Shown here piece after piece: positions 35,790 to 45,522 of a stretch of 64,000 nucleotides of DNA (the stretch's first letter is position 1; each line of letters opens with the position of its first letter). A program made the position numbers and the translations under genes. The DNA lies in contig CM055110.1 of NCBI GenBank assembly GCA_029204225.1, forward strand, positions 40,728,130 through 40,792,129. Direction: 5' to 3'. A model generated the notes under the pieces. The model was not told the DNA's origin and did not search any database. It was given only the letters and a program-made list of their open reading frames with translations. The stretch comes from Diphasiastrum complanatum. Its lineage: Eukaryota; Streptophyta; Lycopodiopsida; Lycopodiales; Lycopodiaceae.

Positions 35790-35933
35790 GTGACTTCTAC
35801 AAACAAGAAATAGATTTGATTGACTTGAAACTCACAAAGGTCTCACACTTTGTAGTGTTTCACTCAAATTTGATTTCTAATCCAATAAATGGACTTATAA
35901 TCACAGTTCTGTCACTCCCTCACAAAGCTGGAA

Positions 35934-36606
35934 TGTGAAGAATTACCAAAAATTGGCAAATCTAGCTTGATCAAAAACCATGTAGAATAGTGTAAATTGT
36001 GTACACCAGTGGGTCCCACACATGTGAGGCCATGATGCTACATGGGAAACCCATCCTAATGTAGGTTAGGTCAAGTCAAGAGAGTTGGTCATGTCTATTT
36101 GGTGGTCATCCCTACTTTATAGGACCTACACCTAAGTTTAAGGTGAAAATTTTCTAGGAAATAGACTAGGGTTTCATTTTAGGTCAAGGAGAGTGAGTTA
36201 ACTTCCTTATTACATGCTGGAAATCCACCTAACTTCAAGAAGGAAGTCGAATTTGCTATGTATTCCCTCTCTCCATAGTGAGAAGATAGAAAATTTTTGG
36301 AGCTCATTGGCAATCTCAAGCTAGTTCACTATGTACATTGAGTTTTTGTGATCCAAATGAGACCAAATCAATTTCTACTTGTTTCTCAGGTTGAAGGCCG
36401 TACTACAGCCTGTAGTACACACGTGTGGGCTCGGATTTCAATGTTTATCAATGCTTTTGATTGTTAATGCTTGTTGTTTGTCAAATTGCCAATCTAGATC
36501 AACTTTTTTGTGTCTAGTTTTTTGATAGATTGTTAAGCAAGCATCCAATCACTCTTGTGGATCTTTTGTAGATCCATTTATGGTCCTAAAGTACAGTACT
36601 TTCACA
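35934..36606 (+). repeat. 5' LTR of element D
   Basis: This LTR is 673 bp, TGTGAAGAATT to CTTTCACA. CACACGTGTG is at 36418-36427. The left neighbour is the reversed leader of element C. Confidence 0.88.
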
Positions 36607-36770
36607 TGGTATCAGATCCAAGTACAAGAGCATAAGCCATTGATCTAATGCAAATCCATTTTTAGCAAGTTTTGGTGCTAAAAACTAGTGGTATCAGAGC
36701 CAAGTACAAGAGCATAAGCCATTGATCTAATGCAAATCCATTTTTAGCAAGTTTTGGTGCTAAAAACTAG
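36607..36770 (+). repeat. 82-bp tandem duplication containing the primer-binding site
   Basis: TGGTATCAGATCCAAGTAC at 36607 and TGGTATCAGAGCCAAGTAC at 36689 start two nearly identical 82-bp units ending CTAAAAACTAG. The first copy, next to the LTR, has an A-to-G-type mismatch in the primer site (GATC against GAGC). The second copy is a perfect match but is displaced 82 bp inward. Confidence 0.93.
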
Positions 36771-37377
36771 TCTTGAGAGGGCAAGCTATAATCTTGATTT
36801 TGGTGAGGAGATTTGATCCCAAACTTGGTGGAGATCCTAGGATAATCTACCAAGATCATTTGCCATTGATTAGATTTGAATTTGTTTCATGGAATCTAAT
36901 TAATCTAGGCTGAGTTCAAGTCCTATTAAGGTTAAAAACAGGTCTTGAAAGTACACCAAGAAGGAAGAAAGAGATTAAGTCATTTTTTTGTCCAAAAATA
37001 GCCAAATTTGGCAAGATTTGATTGTAAGTAGATTTCACATCATCTTATCTTCATTCCAACTTTGTGAGGGAGTGCTAGAACTGAGATTATAATTCCATTT
37101 GTTGGATTAGAAATCTAATTTGAGTGAAAAACTACAAGAGAGAGACCTTAGTGAGTTTCTAGAGACAATCAAATCCATTTCTTGGCAAGATTTGTTTGAA
37201 AGTAGTTTTCACTTCATCTTATCTTCATTCCAGCTTTGTGAGGGAGTGATAGAACTGTGATTATAAGTCCATTTGTTGGATTAGAAATCAAATTTGAGTG
37301 AAACACTGCAAGTGTGAGACCTTTGTGAGTTTCAAGTCAATCAAATCTATTTCTTGTTTGTAGAAGTCACTAGTAAG
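36771..37377 (+). other. Leader of element D with an imperfect ~175-bp tandem repeat
   Basis: Segments beginning GGCAAGATTTG and containing CATCTTATCTTCATTCCA, TTTGTGAGGGAGTG and TTGGATTAGAAATC occur at about 37009-37160 and again at about 37184-37330. No coding frame is seen. Confidence 0.75.
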
Positions 37378-38154
37378 ATGGGATCTGCTGGAGCATACCT
37401 TCTAGAAGCTAGTGAGAGGTTGAATTCTACAAATTATGCTATTTGGAAGGTTAGAATGGAGTCACTCTTAGTGCTCCAAGACCTTTATGAGTTCTTGATT
37501 GAAGATGAAGATGAACCTCTAGGTGCACAGGAGTTAGCTAGATACAAGAAGAGATCTAGGCTTGCACTTCATTGTGTGAAGATGAATGTGAGCAATGATT
37601 TTTTGAGAGAAGTATCAGCTTGTAATAATGCTAAAGAGGCTTGGGAGTCTTTAAAATCAATCTATGAGTCTAGCAACACTTCTAGAGTTCTTATGATTAG
37701 AAATCAAATTTTGCAAAGCATGAGGAGAAGTGAGGAGAGTGCACAGGATTATGTACTCAGAATCAAGTCTCTAAATAGGGAGTTGGCTTCCATTGGAGAG
37801 AAGATTCATGATGGAGAGCTTGTACAAATTGTCCTTAATGGTCTAGGAGATGACTTTGCAAATTTGGTCCAAAGTTTTGCCATCCAAGACACTTTGCCAA
37901 CTATAGAAAAACTTCACAGTGTATTAGTGGCTGAAGAGTGTAGGATGCTCCATGCAAAATCTAGGATGAGTTCCTTGTCGTTGTGGGATGGTGATGAGAA
38001 AGCCAATTTCTCATTCAAGGGCAAAAAGAAGACCAATGGAAAGAAGAAGCATCCAAAGGAGGCCAAAGAAGAGGATGATGCATCAAGCTCAAAGGACAAG
38101 TCAAAGCAAAAATGCTTCTTTTGTGGAGAGAAGGGGCATTGGATTTCTGCGTGA
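37378..38154 (+). pseudogene. copia gag, truncated in the zinc knuckle (element D)
   Basis: The ATG at 37378 follows a purine-rich AGTAAG context and matches the start of gag in element C. The frame is fully open for 258 codons. It includes the gag core (E-R-L-N-S-T-N-Y-A-I-W-K-V-R-M-E-S near residue 12 onward), a helical region ending V-L-V-A-E-E-C-R, a basic Lys-rich tail and the first part of the knuckle, C-F-F-C-G-E-K-G-H. There the element sequence ends. The next residues W-I-S-A and the stop come from unrelated DNA, so the fourth metal ligand (Cys) is missing. The capsid portion is intact. Confidence 0.85.
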
Positions 38155-39862
38155 CTTAGCTGCACCTTCTTCCATTGAATGATCATATCTTCAATTACCT
38201 CCATCTTTACTAAATTAGCCATCCCTACTATCACAGAGAATTCAGGTACTAGATGCATGCATTCTTGGAACTGAAAACCCGAAATAATCATGATTTTATA
38301 TCTATGCAAGCACCTTTGAAATACAGGCTTTACAGAAGCAGGGAGAAAGACCAATGATTATTTAGCAGGGAGTAAACAGTTTCAAGGAGGTAATTGCTCC
38401 CTCTCTACTCAGCCTCACATCCAAACTTACTACCAAAGAGTTAGCACAACTGCACAGCCAATCCATGTTCCCAAAACATGCAACTACACGGGAGGATAAA
38501 ACCTCTGATCCTCCCGGAAATCCTGGTTTCTTTTTTCACTAAGAGTTCATATCACATGAAAAATTGATTTAAAACCAATCTTTCAATGAACAGAAGCTCA
38601 AAAACAGGATTCAGGCATAACAGACTCATGCAATTTACGGTAATCCAAGAGTAAGCATAATCAAGCTGTTAGACAAGCATGTGACTAACTTTGGGAAACT
38701 TTTTGGGTTCGAACCTTTTTTATTTGAATGTAAGTAACGTAACTTTTTTTATGGATTTTTTCATAAAGCATATCCAAGTTTTGTTCTGGAATGTAGTTAT
38801 AGTGCAACATATTCTATTACAACCATGAAAGAAATAGATTTTTTTATATTTTATGATTGTATTTGATAGTTGGATTTTATAGTTCATTGATCAATTTCAA
38901 GTTTCTTTTAGGTGCAACATGGATGAGTAAATGCTATATTTATCAAGTTTTTTTGTAGTTAATTATCCGTGCATCACCAACAAGTTGAATTGGGCCACAC
39001 TTTATTAAGTGAATATACGCTTCTAAAATTGTGATTAATTATCACATTGTATGAACATAGAAAACATAGAAAACTTACAACTTGAGAATTTCAAAGCTTA
39101 TTTAATTCCATTTAAAAATTCTTTGTAACAATATTTCAAGAGTTTTGAAACATATTCACTTACCTATTAATATAATTCCACCTAAATTGATTTGAATAAT
39201 GGTTTTTTAATTATTGATATTACAAATTCTATGACTTTATTTAAATAGTGTTGGGTGCCATCTCGAATAATTGTTGTTTGGAGTTGTATTTAATAAGTGG
39301 AAAATGCTCATGGGCTTTGAACACCATTATTCAAATTCATATTATGCTGCCTACCTCGACATGAATACACTCACGCTTACATGGGATCAAATGTCAATTA
39401 CGCCAGGTAGCAAGTGTGAGTAGGATCGCTATCGAGCAAAGTGGTCATGACCACCTATCTCTTGATGCAGAGCGGCATAGTAAGTGATGAAGACACACTA
39501 TGGCGGTCGATAGCAAGCCTGCTCATGCCTGTCATTACCTAGTACATAATTGGCTGTCTTTCTTCCATGCATTCCATGCATGCCAAGAGACAAGGTGATC
39601 TATAATATACGTCATAGGAATCATTGCATCATAACGATGTAAAATTTGTAATAAAAATTACAAATATTGCATTCTAGAGACTTAAAAGAATACTTTTGAG
39701 AAAATTCATTTTAATTCTCAAACTCATGCAAGAGTGATTAACACCTAGCTTTAACAACAAAAGCTAAAATCAAAAGAATAAAAATAATTGGACACATACT
39801 CCATCCATTTTCTGCATCCAGCTTGCTATGTTCGTGCTCTCTCTCGCTCGCTCGCTCGCTAT

Positions 39863-39863
<1 letters not shown>

Positions 39864-39931
<68 letters not shown>
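39864..39931 (+). repeat. (CT)n microsatellite
   Basis: About 34 CT units follow a short CTCG/GCTC repeat. The orthologous position in the second copy is 51691-51811, which is longer. Confidence 0.97.
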
Positions 39932-39935
<4 letters not shown>

Positions 39936-40148
39936 TGTTCTTTAAAGTTAGCAAGTATACTGGAGCCCAGACATTCTTACTAATTTCATCACTGAAAAGG
40001 TAAAAGAGTTTGTTACTGATTTGACCTATTCGTAGTTAATTTCTTTCCTCCTGATGACTACTCATATAATGTATGCATGTAATTTTTGAAGATTTCTTGT
40101 TCAGTACCTGCTTTATTTATGAAAATTAGGTAGCTTTCATCTAATTTC

Positions 40149-40305
<157 letters not shown>

Positions 40306-40612
40306 AACCATCAGATTGTTGTTTTTGGGACTGTATTGGTGGTAAAAGGGTATCTTACCCATCTTCATCCTCAAAATCTATAAGTTATTACATAGAACCA
40401 AAAACTACAACTAGCTCCATTCATATTGTAGTTCAGATTTTCATTCAATCTCTTTAGTTTTTTCTGCAGAAGGCTCTGGGACTCATCTGAGTACTGATTA
40501 AAATAAGATAATCCACATCACTGGCGTAGTAGGAAAACTTGGCCTATGATCAAGTAGATAATAAGTGCAGAAACTACAATACTCAATTTGTAGCCTTCTA
40601 TAATTCAATAAA

Positions 40613-41641
40613 ATGGTATTGGATTTTGAATCCGCCCGACAGTCAACCTACTCAGAGCATGATATAAATGTCGATGTCCTCGAAACAATGGCATTTGTGA
40701 TGGATTTAGAGCCCCACCTGTTTAGAACTACCCATATACAATGTTCCGTTGCAGATAGGAAGTTAGCCATCGTGAGAGTGCTATGTATTGCGGGCTATGA
40801 TGCTGGCATTTGCAGATCAAAATGGAGGGGCTTCAATATGAAAGGTCACTTTCATCTCATCTCATTTCCGTCTCGTGAGTTTGATTGCACATAACTTAGT
40901 ATTCAATCTTGTGAGTTTCTTGAAAAATTGAACCAAGTCTTGGTCTATGTTGTTGTCAAAATTACAGAACACACCTACGAATACATCGATGTTGCTTTTC
41001 ATCAATTACAAAAAAACAACTCATGGGTGACAAAGAGGTTGATCGTGGACACGGAGTTTCGAGATCATTTTGAAATTGCACGTGCAAGTGAGGAGTACAC
41101 ACATTTGTTGCAACAATTACCTTCACCCTTTGTGGGTTTTGGACATGAGTTGTCAGGTTTTATACAATGCATGTGTCAAGCTGCCGCAATATCCTTTCAC
41201 AAAATAGGCATGGGTGTTCCTCCTTGGAGAGAAGTAGAACACCTGAGCAGCCTTTGGTTTTCTAATTATAAGAGATTCATCTCAACCCATCACCATTTTG
41301 CTGGATATGATATGTGCTTCCACTATCACATTAATCGTGATGAACTGTACCCTGCCTATGGCTTAATTTGTAGTTACTCATGGACTTCAGAGCTACCAAG
41401 GCGAAGACCTATATTTGAGAGCCTCAACAGAAGAGTAAAGAGTGCCACATTGGAGAGTATTATATGTGAGATTATGGGTTGTGGTTGTAGGTTTTATGAA
41501 GTGAAGAACGAATGGCAACCACCTCCGGTGAGTCCAGAAAAAGCACCAACATCAAGCAAGAGAGCCATGGGAGGTCTTTCATTAGCCTTTGCCATGCATC
41601 ACTATGAAGAAGGAGGCAATGACGACGTCGATCCACAATGA
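40613..41641 (+). CDS. DUF506 / PDDEXK-like family protein (two exons)
   Basis: Exon 1 is 40613-40874 and exon 2 is 40968-41641. The inferred 93-bp intron begins GTGAGT and ends TTACAG. Removing it joins the frames in phase and brings the two family blocks together, giving about 311 aa. Blocks in order: V-L-C-I-A-G-Y-D-A-G-I-C-R-S-K-W (~60-75), E-Y-I-D-V (~92-96), R-L-I-V-D-T-E-F-R (~111-119), F-E-I-A-R (~122-126), P-S-P-F-V-G, then G-V-P-P-W-R-E-V-E-H with a downstream W. This is the plant DUF506 pattern, a predicted PDDEXK-fold of unknown biochemical role. The start is the first ATG of the frame, after ATAAA. No transit or signal peptide is obvious. It is the best candidate for a working host gene here. 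Pseudogene copies lie at 25891-26523 and 52371-52574. If the intron is not removed, the protein would stop at 94 codons. Confidence 0.8.
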
Positions 41642-42240
41642 CAACCAGCAGCCTTGGCTTGGGAAGGAATGACCAACTTGCTTCAGCTACTTTTGACTTG
41701 GCTGATCATGTTTATATATGACATGCATATTTTGCTGGTATACAAAGTTTTTCAAGAGAATAAATTGTTTTTATGTATGCTAACTTTGTCACATAGGCAG
41801 CGGACAGAGCGACATCACAGAGCAGTGAGAAAGGTGTTTTGGGGCGTTTTCATTACCATTCTATTAAGTGGCGTGCGAGTGATCTAGTGATAGGTACATT
41901 TGCCATTTGGGTATCATAGGGCCAAATTTGGGGCAATTTTTGGCTAGTGAAACCTACTACAGGGTGGTACAATGAGGCATTATCACTTCATAATCATTAT
42001 TGCTTACTTATGATAGGGTAACAAGGTGTTTGGAAGCGGTAAATGCCATATGGGAGCGAATGGTAGCAAATTGTTGTGGAGAAATCTAGTTTTGGCAACG
42101 GAAGTGTAGTTTGGAGGCGTGACTACTCATCATTGGCAACAATTTTGAGAGGGCAGGCAATCGTAGGTGAGAGGTAGACACGATATGCCGGTTATAGGTG
42201 AAAAATTCATGTGATCAGGTTCAACTCTTGGAGTTCGAAC
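41642..42240. other. 3' flank of the DUF506 gene, nothing else seen
   Basis: Short frames only. An AATAAA-like sequence at about 41759 (GAATAAATTG) could serve the DUF506 transcript as a polyadenylation signal. Confidence 0.4.
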
Positions 42241-42245
42241 CAACC

Positions 42246-42927
42246 TGTAAAAATTACAACAAATAAGGATCCTAAAACACTTGAAATGATGAGGGAAACA
42301 ATAGATTATGATTTCATAAGATTAGCACAAGTTGAACCATCAAAATCCATCAAAAATCTATGCTTGAACCTCACTAAATGGCCCAAATCCTTGAAGAAGG
42401 CTTCACATGTGTGAAAGTACGGCCTCCCACAGTCTGAGTACTGTACACCAGACCTACATTCAATCCTATAATCATTAGTAATCACAAGTACTCAAACAAT
42501 TATGAACATAGAGAGCAATTGCACCATTATGAGAGAAAAAACATGAAATTGCTTGATTGATTTTGGTGAGATATCATCACCTATATATACATGATCCATC
42601 ACGGTTTTGGGCAGGTATGAGTAGCCCTAAACCTATCCCTAATACTAATTTTGGTGGATCTTTCATCCCTACCAAGTTAGGGTTGGAATCTTGGAGATCC
42701 CTCAACAATGCAAAAATTACCAAAAATAGCTCCTATTTTTTTTCCCTTGTATCTAAGCATAATTTGGACTCATTCCAAAGGTTCTAACACTTAGGTCTAC
42801 TTGAGAACATCCTTATGAATGGAATCCTATGCTAGTTGGCACGTGTGACAAGCCACATCATGACCATCTAACTATTTACAAGTCATATGACCAAAACTAG
42901 TCAAGCTAGAATTGTGAATTTTTAACA
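42246..42927 (-). repeat. Solo LTR of the H family
   Basis: This 682-bp LTR has TG...CA ends and a perfect 5-bp duplication CAACC (42241-42245 and 42928-42932). It shares sequence and order with the LTR at 55820-56490, for example the CTTCACAYGTGTGAAAGTA then GGCCT block, GGCACGTGTGACA and the terminal TTTAACA. No PBS or PPT lies next to it, so it is the product of LTR-LTR recombination. Orientation is inferred from the H copy, whose PPT is on its right. Confidence 0.9.
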
Positions 42928-42932
42928 CAACC

Positions 42933-43497
42933 AACATCAAGTGACATTTTGGGAGAACGCTCTCACATGCATGATCGGCAGTGGCATTGTCAAGTCAGGT
43001 GATAGCTGCATTGACACACGCATTTGCGACTAGAAGTATCTCTTTTGAAGGGAAATATGGGCTAGCTTGGAGGTACATACATTTTGGCGGTCACAGGTGA
43101 TGGAAGTGCGAGGTGGCACTAGTTAGAAGCCATTGGGCCAAATAGCAGACTTGCATTTGATGAGTTGTGTGTGGGACATGCAGAGGTTGAAGAATGGATC
43201 AGTAATCACACTTTGGAGACACTTGGTGAGTTGTGAGTGTCATGATTTTTTGTTTTTGCAGTCGGTAAGTCAATTTTGATCAAGTCAAAGTAGTTGTGAA
43301 GCAATGTATCAGGTTTGTCATCTGGAGATAAACTTCAACTGCCTATTGTGGGTAAGTCAAGTCAATTTGTCATATCATGAGTGCATTAGGGATGTAGATT
43401 CCAGTGATAATAGAGTGTAGATCATTTGGTTTGGGCCATGGAACATTTCACAGGTTCACTTGGAGGGATACTGGCATGCACAGTTATGTGAGAGACT
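42933..43497. other. Unassigned DNA
   Basis: I recognise no gene. This may be the continuation of whatever the solo LTR inserted into. Confidence 0.35.
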
Positions 43498-43625
43498 CAT
43501 TAGAGGAGTTCTCAATATCAAAAAGACCCTTTGTAAGGATACTTTTATTCTTTTCTTTAGTTTCGACCGTCACCAGGCCCAATCAAAATGCACAGATTTG
43601 AAATCTACATAACATAGTTGAAATT
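43498..43625. repeat. Inverted-repeat element end related to 14953
   Basis: CATTAGAGGAGTTCTC followed by CAAAAAGACCCTTTGTAAGGAT and AATCAAAA-GCAC...TTTGAAATCTAC matches the left ~120 bp of the element at 14953-15319. I found no matching right end nearby. Confidence 0.6.
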
Positions 43626-43928
43626 AACTAAAAAATAAAAATGCAATATAGAAAACTTTGAAATTTGTGTCCGGGCAGCATGGACGTATCCCATTGGTTT
43701 TTTTTTCTTGCCCGACACATGCTAATCTGTCCGACGTCAATATCTCAAGTTAAATTTACTTTACTATGTTGGTTAGTATAATGAAATTTTCTAACTATAC
43801 TAGTTACAGTTATAGAAATATAGTATGTACAGTTACATAGAATATGGTATACGCAGTAACTGTGACTATGTTGTCATTCACATTAGATTAAATGTGATAC
43901 GAAAAATTAAAATCAAGTAACATATCAG

Positions 43929-45378
43929 AGAGCTCCCAAGCTTTGAAAATAGCAATTGCGAGGAGACCCATATCTACAATCGATTCTGTGATTCTTTACA
44001 ATGAGAAAGATGAGGCTGATAACTGGAAGCCAACAAAATATACGAAGAACTCATGTGTATTGCTGCATCCATCATCAAAGGGCAATTTTCGACAAAAGAA
44101 AAGAGCAAAAATGACTTACAAATCTTATTGGAAAGCAAAGATTTTGGAGTTTAAGACTACCCCGGGAGGTCAATCGATATCAGAAGTCTTATTGTAGCAT
44201 GTATATATGCATTCAGAAATCAAAGTACATGATATCAATCCTCATGATCATCAAAAATGTAATTGTAAGTATATCAAAACATATGCACTCTACAACAATC
44301 ATAGGTGATTTTCTTTATTGATGCTCTTCAAATTATGATTTAAATGCTTCAACATTGTTTTTTTCTTTCAGATTTATATCCATCATGCATAAGTGAATGG
44401 GAGCCCGCACAATCACTTGCAAGAATATTAGACGTGATTCACTCTGATGTTGGAAAGCTACAATACAAAGGAAGAAGTCCAAAGGATCTTGCAGATTGGG
44501 GTATCTATTTTTATGAATCTTTATATACGCCACAAACAGATGGAGGTTTTGGCAAGCTCGAAGCAATTCCATTGCCTAGTTTTCAAAGTGATGAGTGGCC
44601 TACTCCTGACAGCATTGTTTCTGAATCCTTGAGATGCAAGCTACTCATTGATATTAAAAATGCTATGAAGATAAGCACAGGCTCCAAAATTATTCACCTA
44701 AGTTGGTTTATCTCATTGCATACATTTGTTGATTTTTTCTCGAGTGCTAGTGTTCGTAGGACACCAACTTTATTTGTTTGCAAGGATTTATCAGATGAGA
44801 CTTTGTCAGATCTCATGGATCAAGGCTGGGATAGTAAAACAAATAATGACATAGAATGCAGGATTAAAAAGTACTCAATGATCTTTTATTATCATATCAA
44901 AAAGCAAATGCTCAGTCTCACATTTAGCTACTAGAGATACAAGAAAATTGAAGGTACATGGCTACCACTGGATCGAGACTTTGAACTAAATGGTCACACA
45001 AACCGAATGGAGATAAGCATTATCTACAATGAGGAATATTTGACTATGGTTGAGGTGGAAGAGCACTGGAAGCTTGATTTTATCATAAAAGAGCTCATGC
45101 TATTACAAACCAATCTACCAACATATTTTAGATTTATCATCAACGGAAGACTCGTAAGTACTTTATGTTTATTGCCATTTCAAAATAGAACAAAATAATA
45201 GAAAATGTCATCATTTACAATTGCACATTCACTAATATTTGCCATGTCACAGATGCGAGAAAGACAGGAGCTGATAACGTGCTGCAAAGATCTACCTACA
45301 ACAATCACCATTATGGGAGAACAATGGTTTCAAATAAACTTTAGTAAAAATCTATGTATACACCCTTTCATTCAATAA
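43929..45378 (+). pseudogene. Unknown multi-exon gene, upstream member of the 43.9-49.5 kb cluster
   Basis: Inferred exons are 43929-44168, 44372-45153 and 45253-45378. The junctions GAG|GTCAAT...TTTCAG, CTC|GTAAGT...TCACAG keep one frame, giving about 382 codons to TAA at 45376. The first donor is the weakest call, and the true 5' end may lie further upstream because no ATG opens exon 1. One TAG (44932-44934) interrupts exon 2, yet the same frame stays open for 73 codons on each stretch around it. The product is hydrophilic to mixed, with W-E-P-A, W-G-I-Y-F-Y-E and several Trp/Phe-rich stretches. It has no signal peptide and no domain I recognise. It is convergent with the histone-fold gene (45523-47258), whose stop lies 145 bp away. 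It may be a decayed gene of a mobile element or an unknown plant gene. Confidence 0.5.
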
Positions 45379-45522
45379 ATGAAAGCCCAAGTTTGGCATC
45401 TATACATGTATTTTGTGCTTCCAAATTCATAAATTGGAGTAGCATTTGATATATCAATGTATATTTTTCTATAAAGTCTATACATGTATTTTTGTTCTAT
45501 GCTATCTATATTTTTTTTTATC

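Larger units (their letters stand above)
27529..35933 (-). mobile_element. Interior of copia element C, inverted between D-family LTRs
   Basis: Read on the minus strand from 35933: part of the leader (same sequence as 37219-37370 of element D), interruption by element B (30698-35789), then gag, protease, unassigned DNA, and a fragment of the integrase C-terminal/hinge region down to 27529. RT and RNase H are absent. The flanking LTRs at 26908 and 35934 are on the plus strand, so this interior is reversed relative to them. Stops and frameshifts show that it is dead. Confidence 0.75.
35934..38148 (+). mobile_element. Truncated copia element D (5' LTR, leader, gag)
   Basis: A plus-strand LTR, two primer-site copies, a ~690-bp leader with internal duplications and gag are present up to the middle of the zinc knuckle. 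The element then ends abruptly near 38148 at the boundary with the segment upstream of the DUF506 gene. Protease, pol and the 3' LTR are missing. Confidence 0.85.

Noticed and set aside
37914-38354. 146-codon minus-strand frame crossing the end of element D
   Set aside because: Half of it is antisense to gag and the rest lies across a junction between unrelated sequences.
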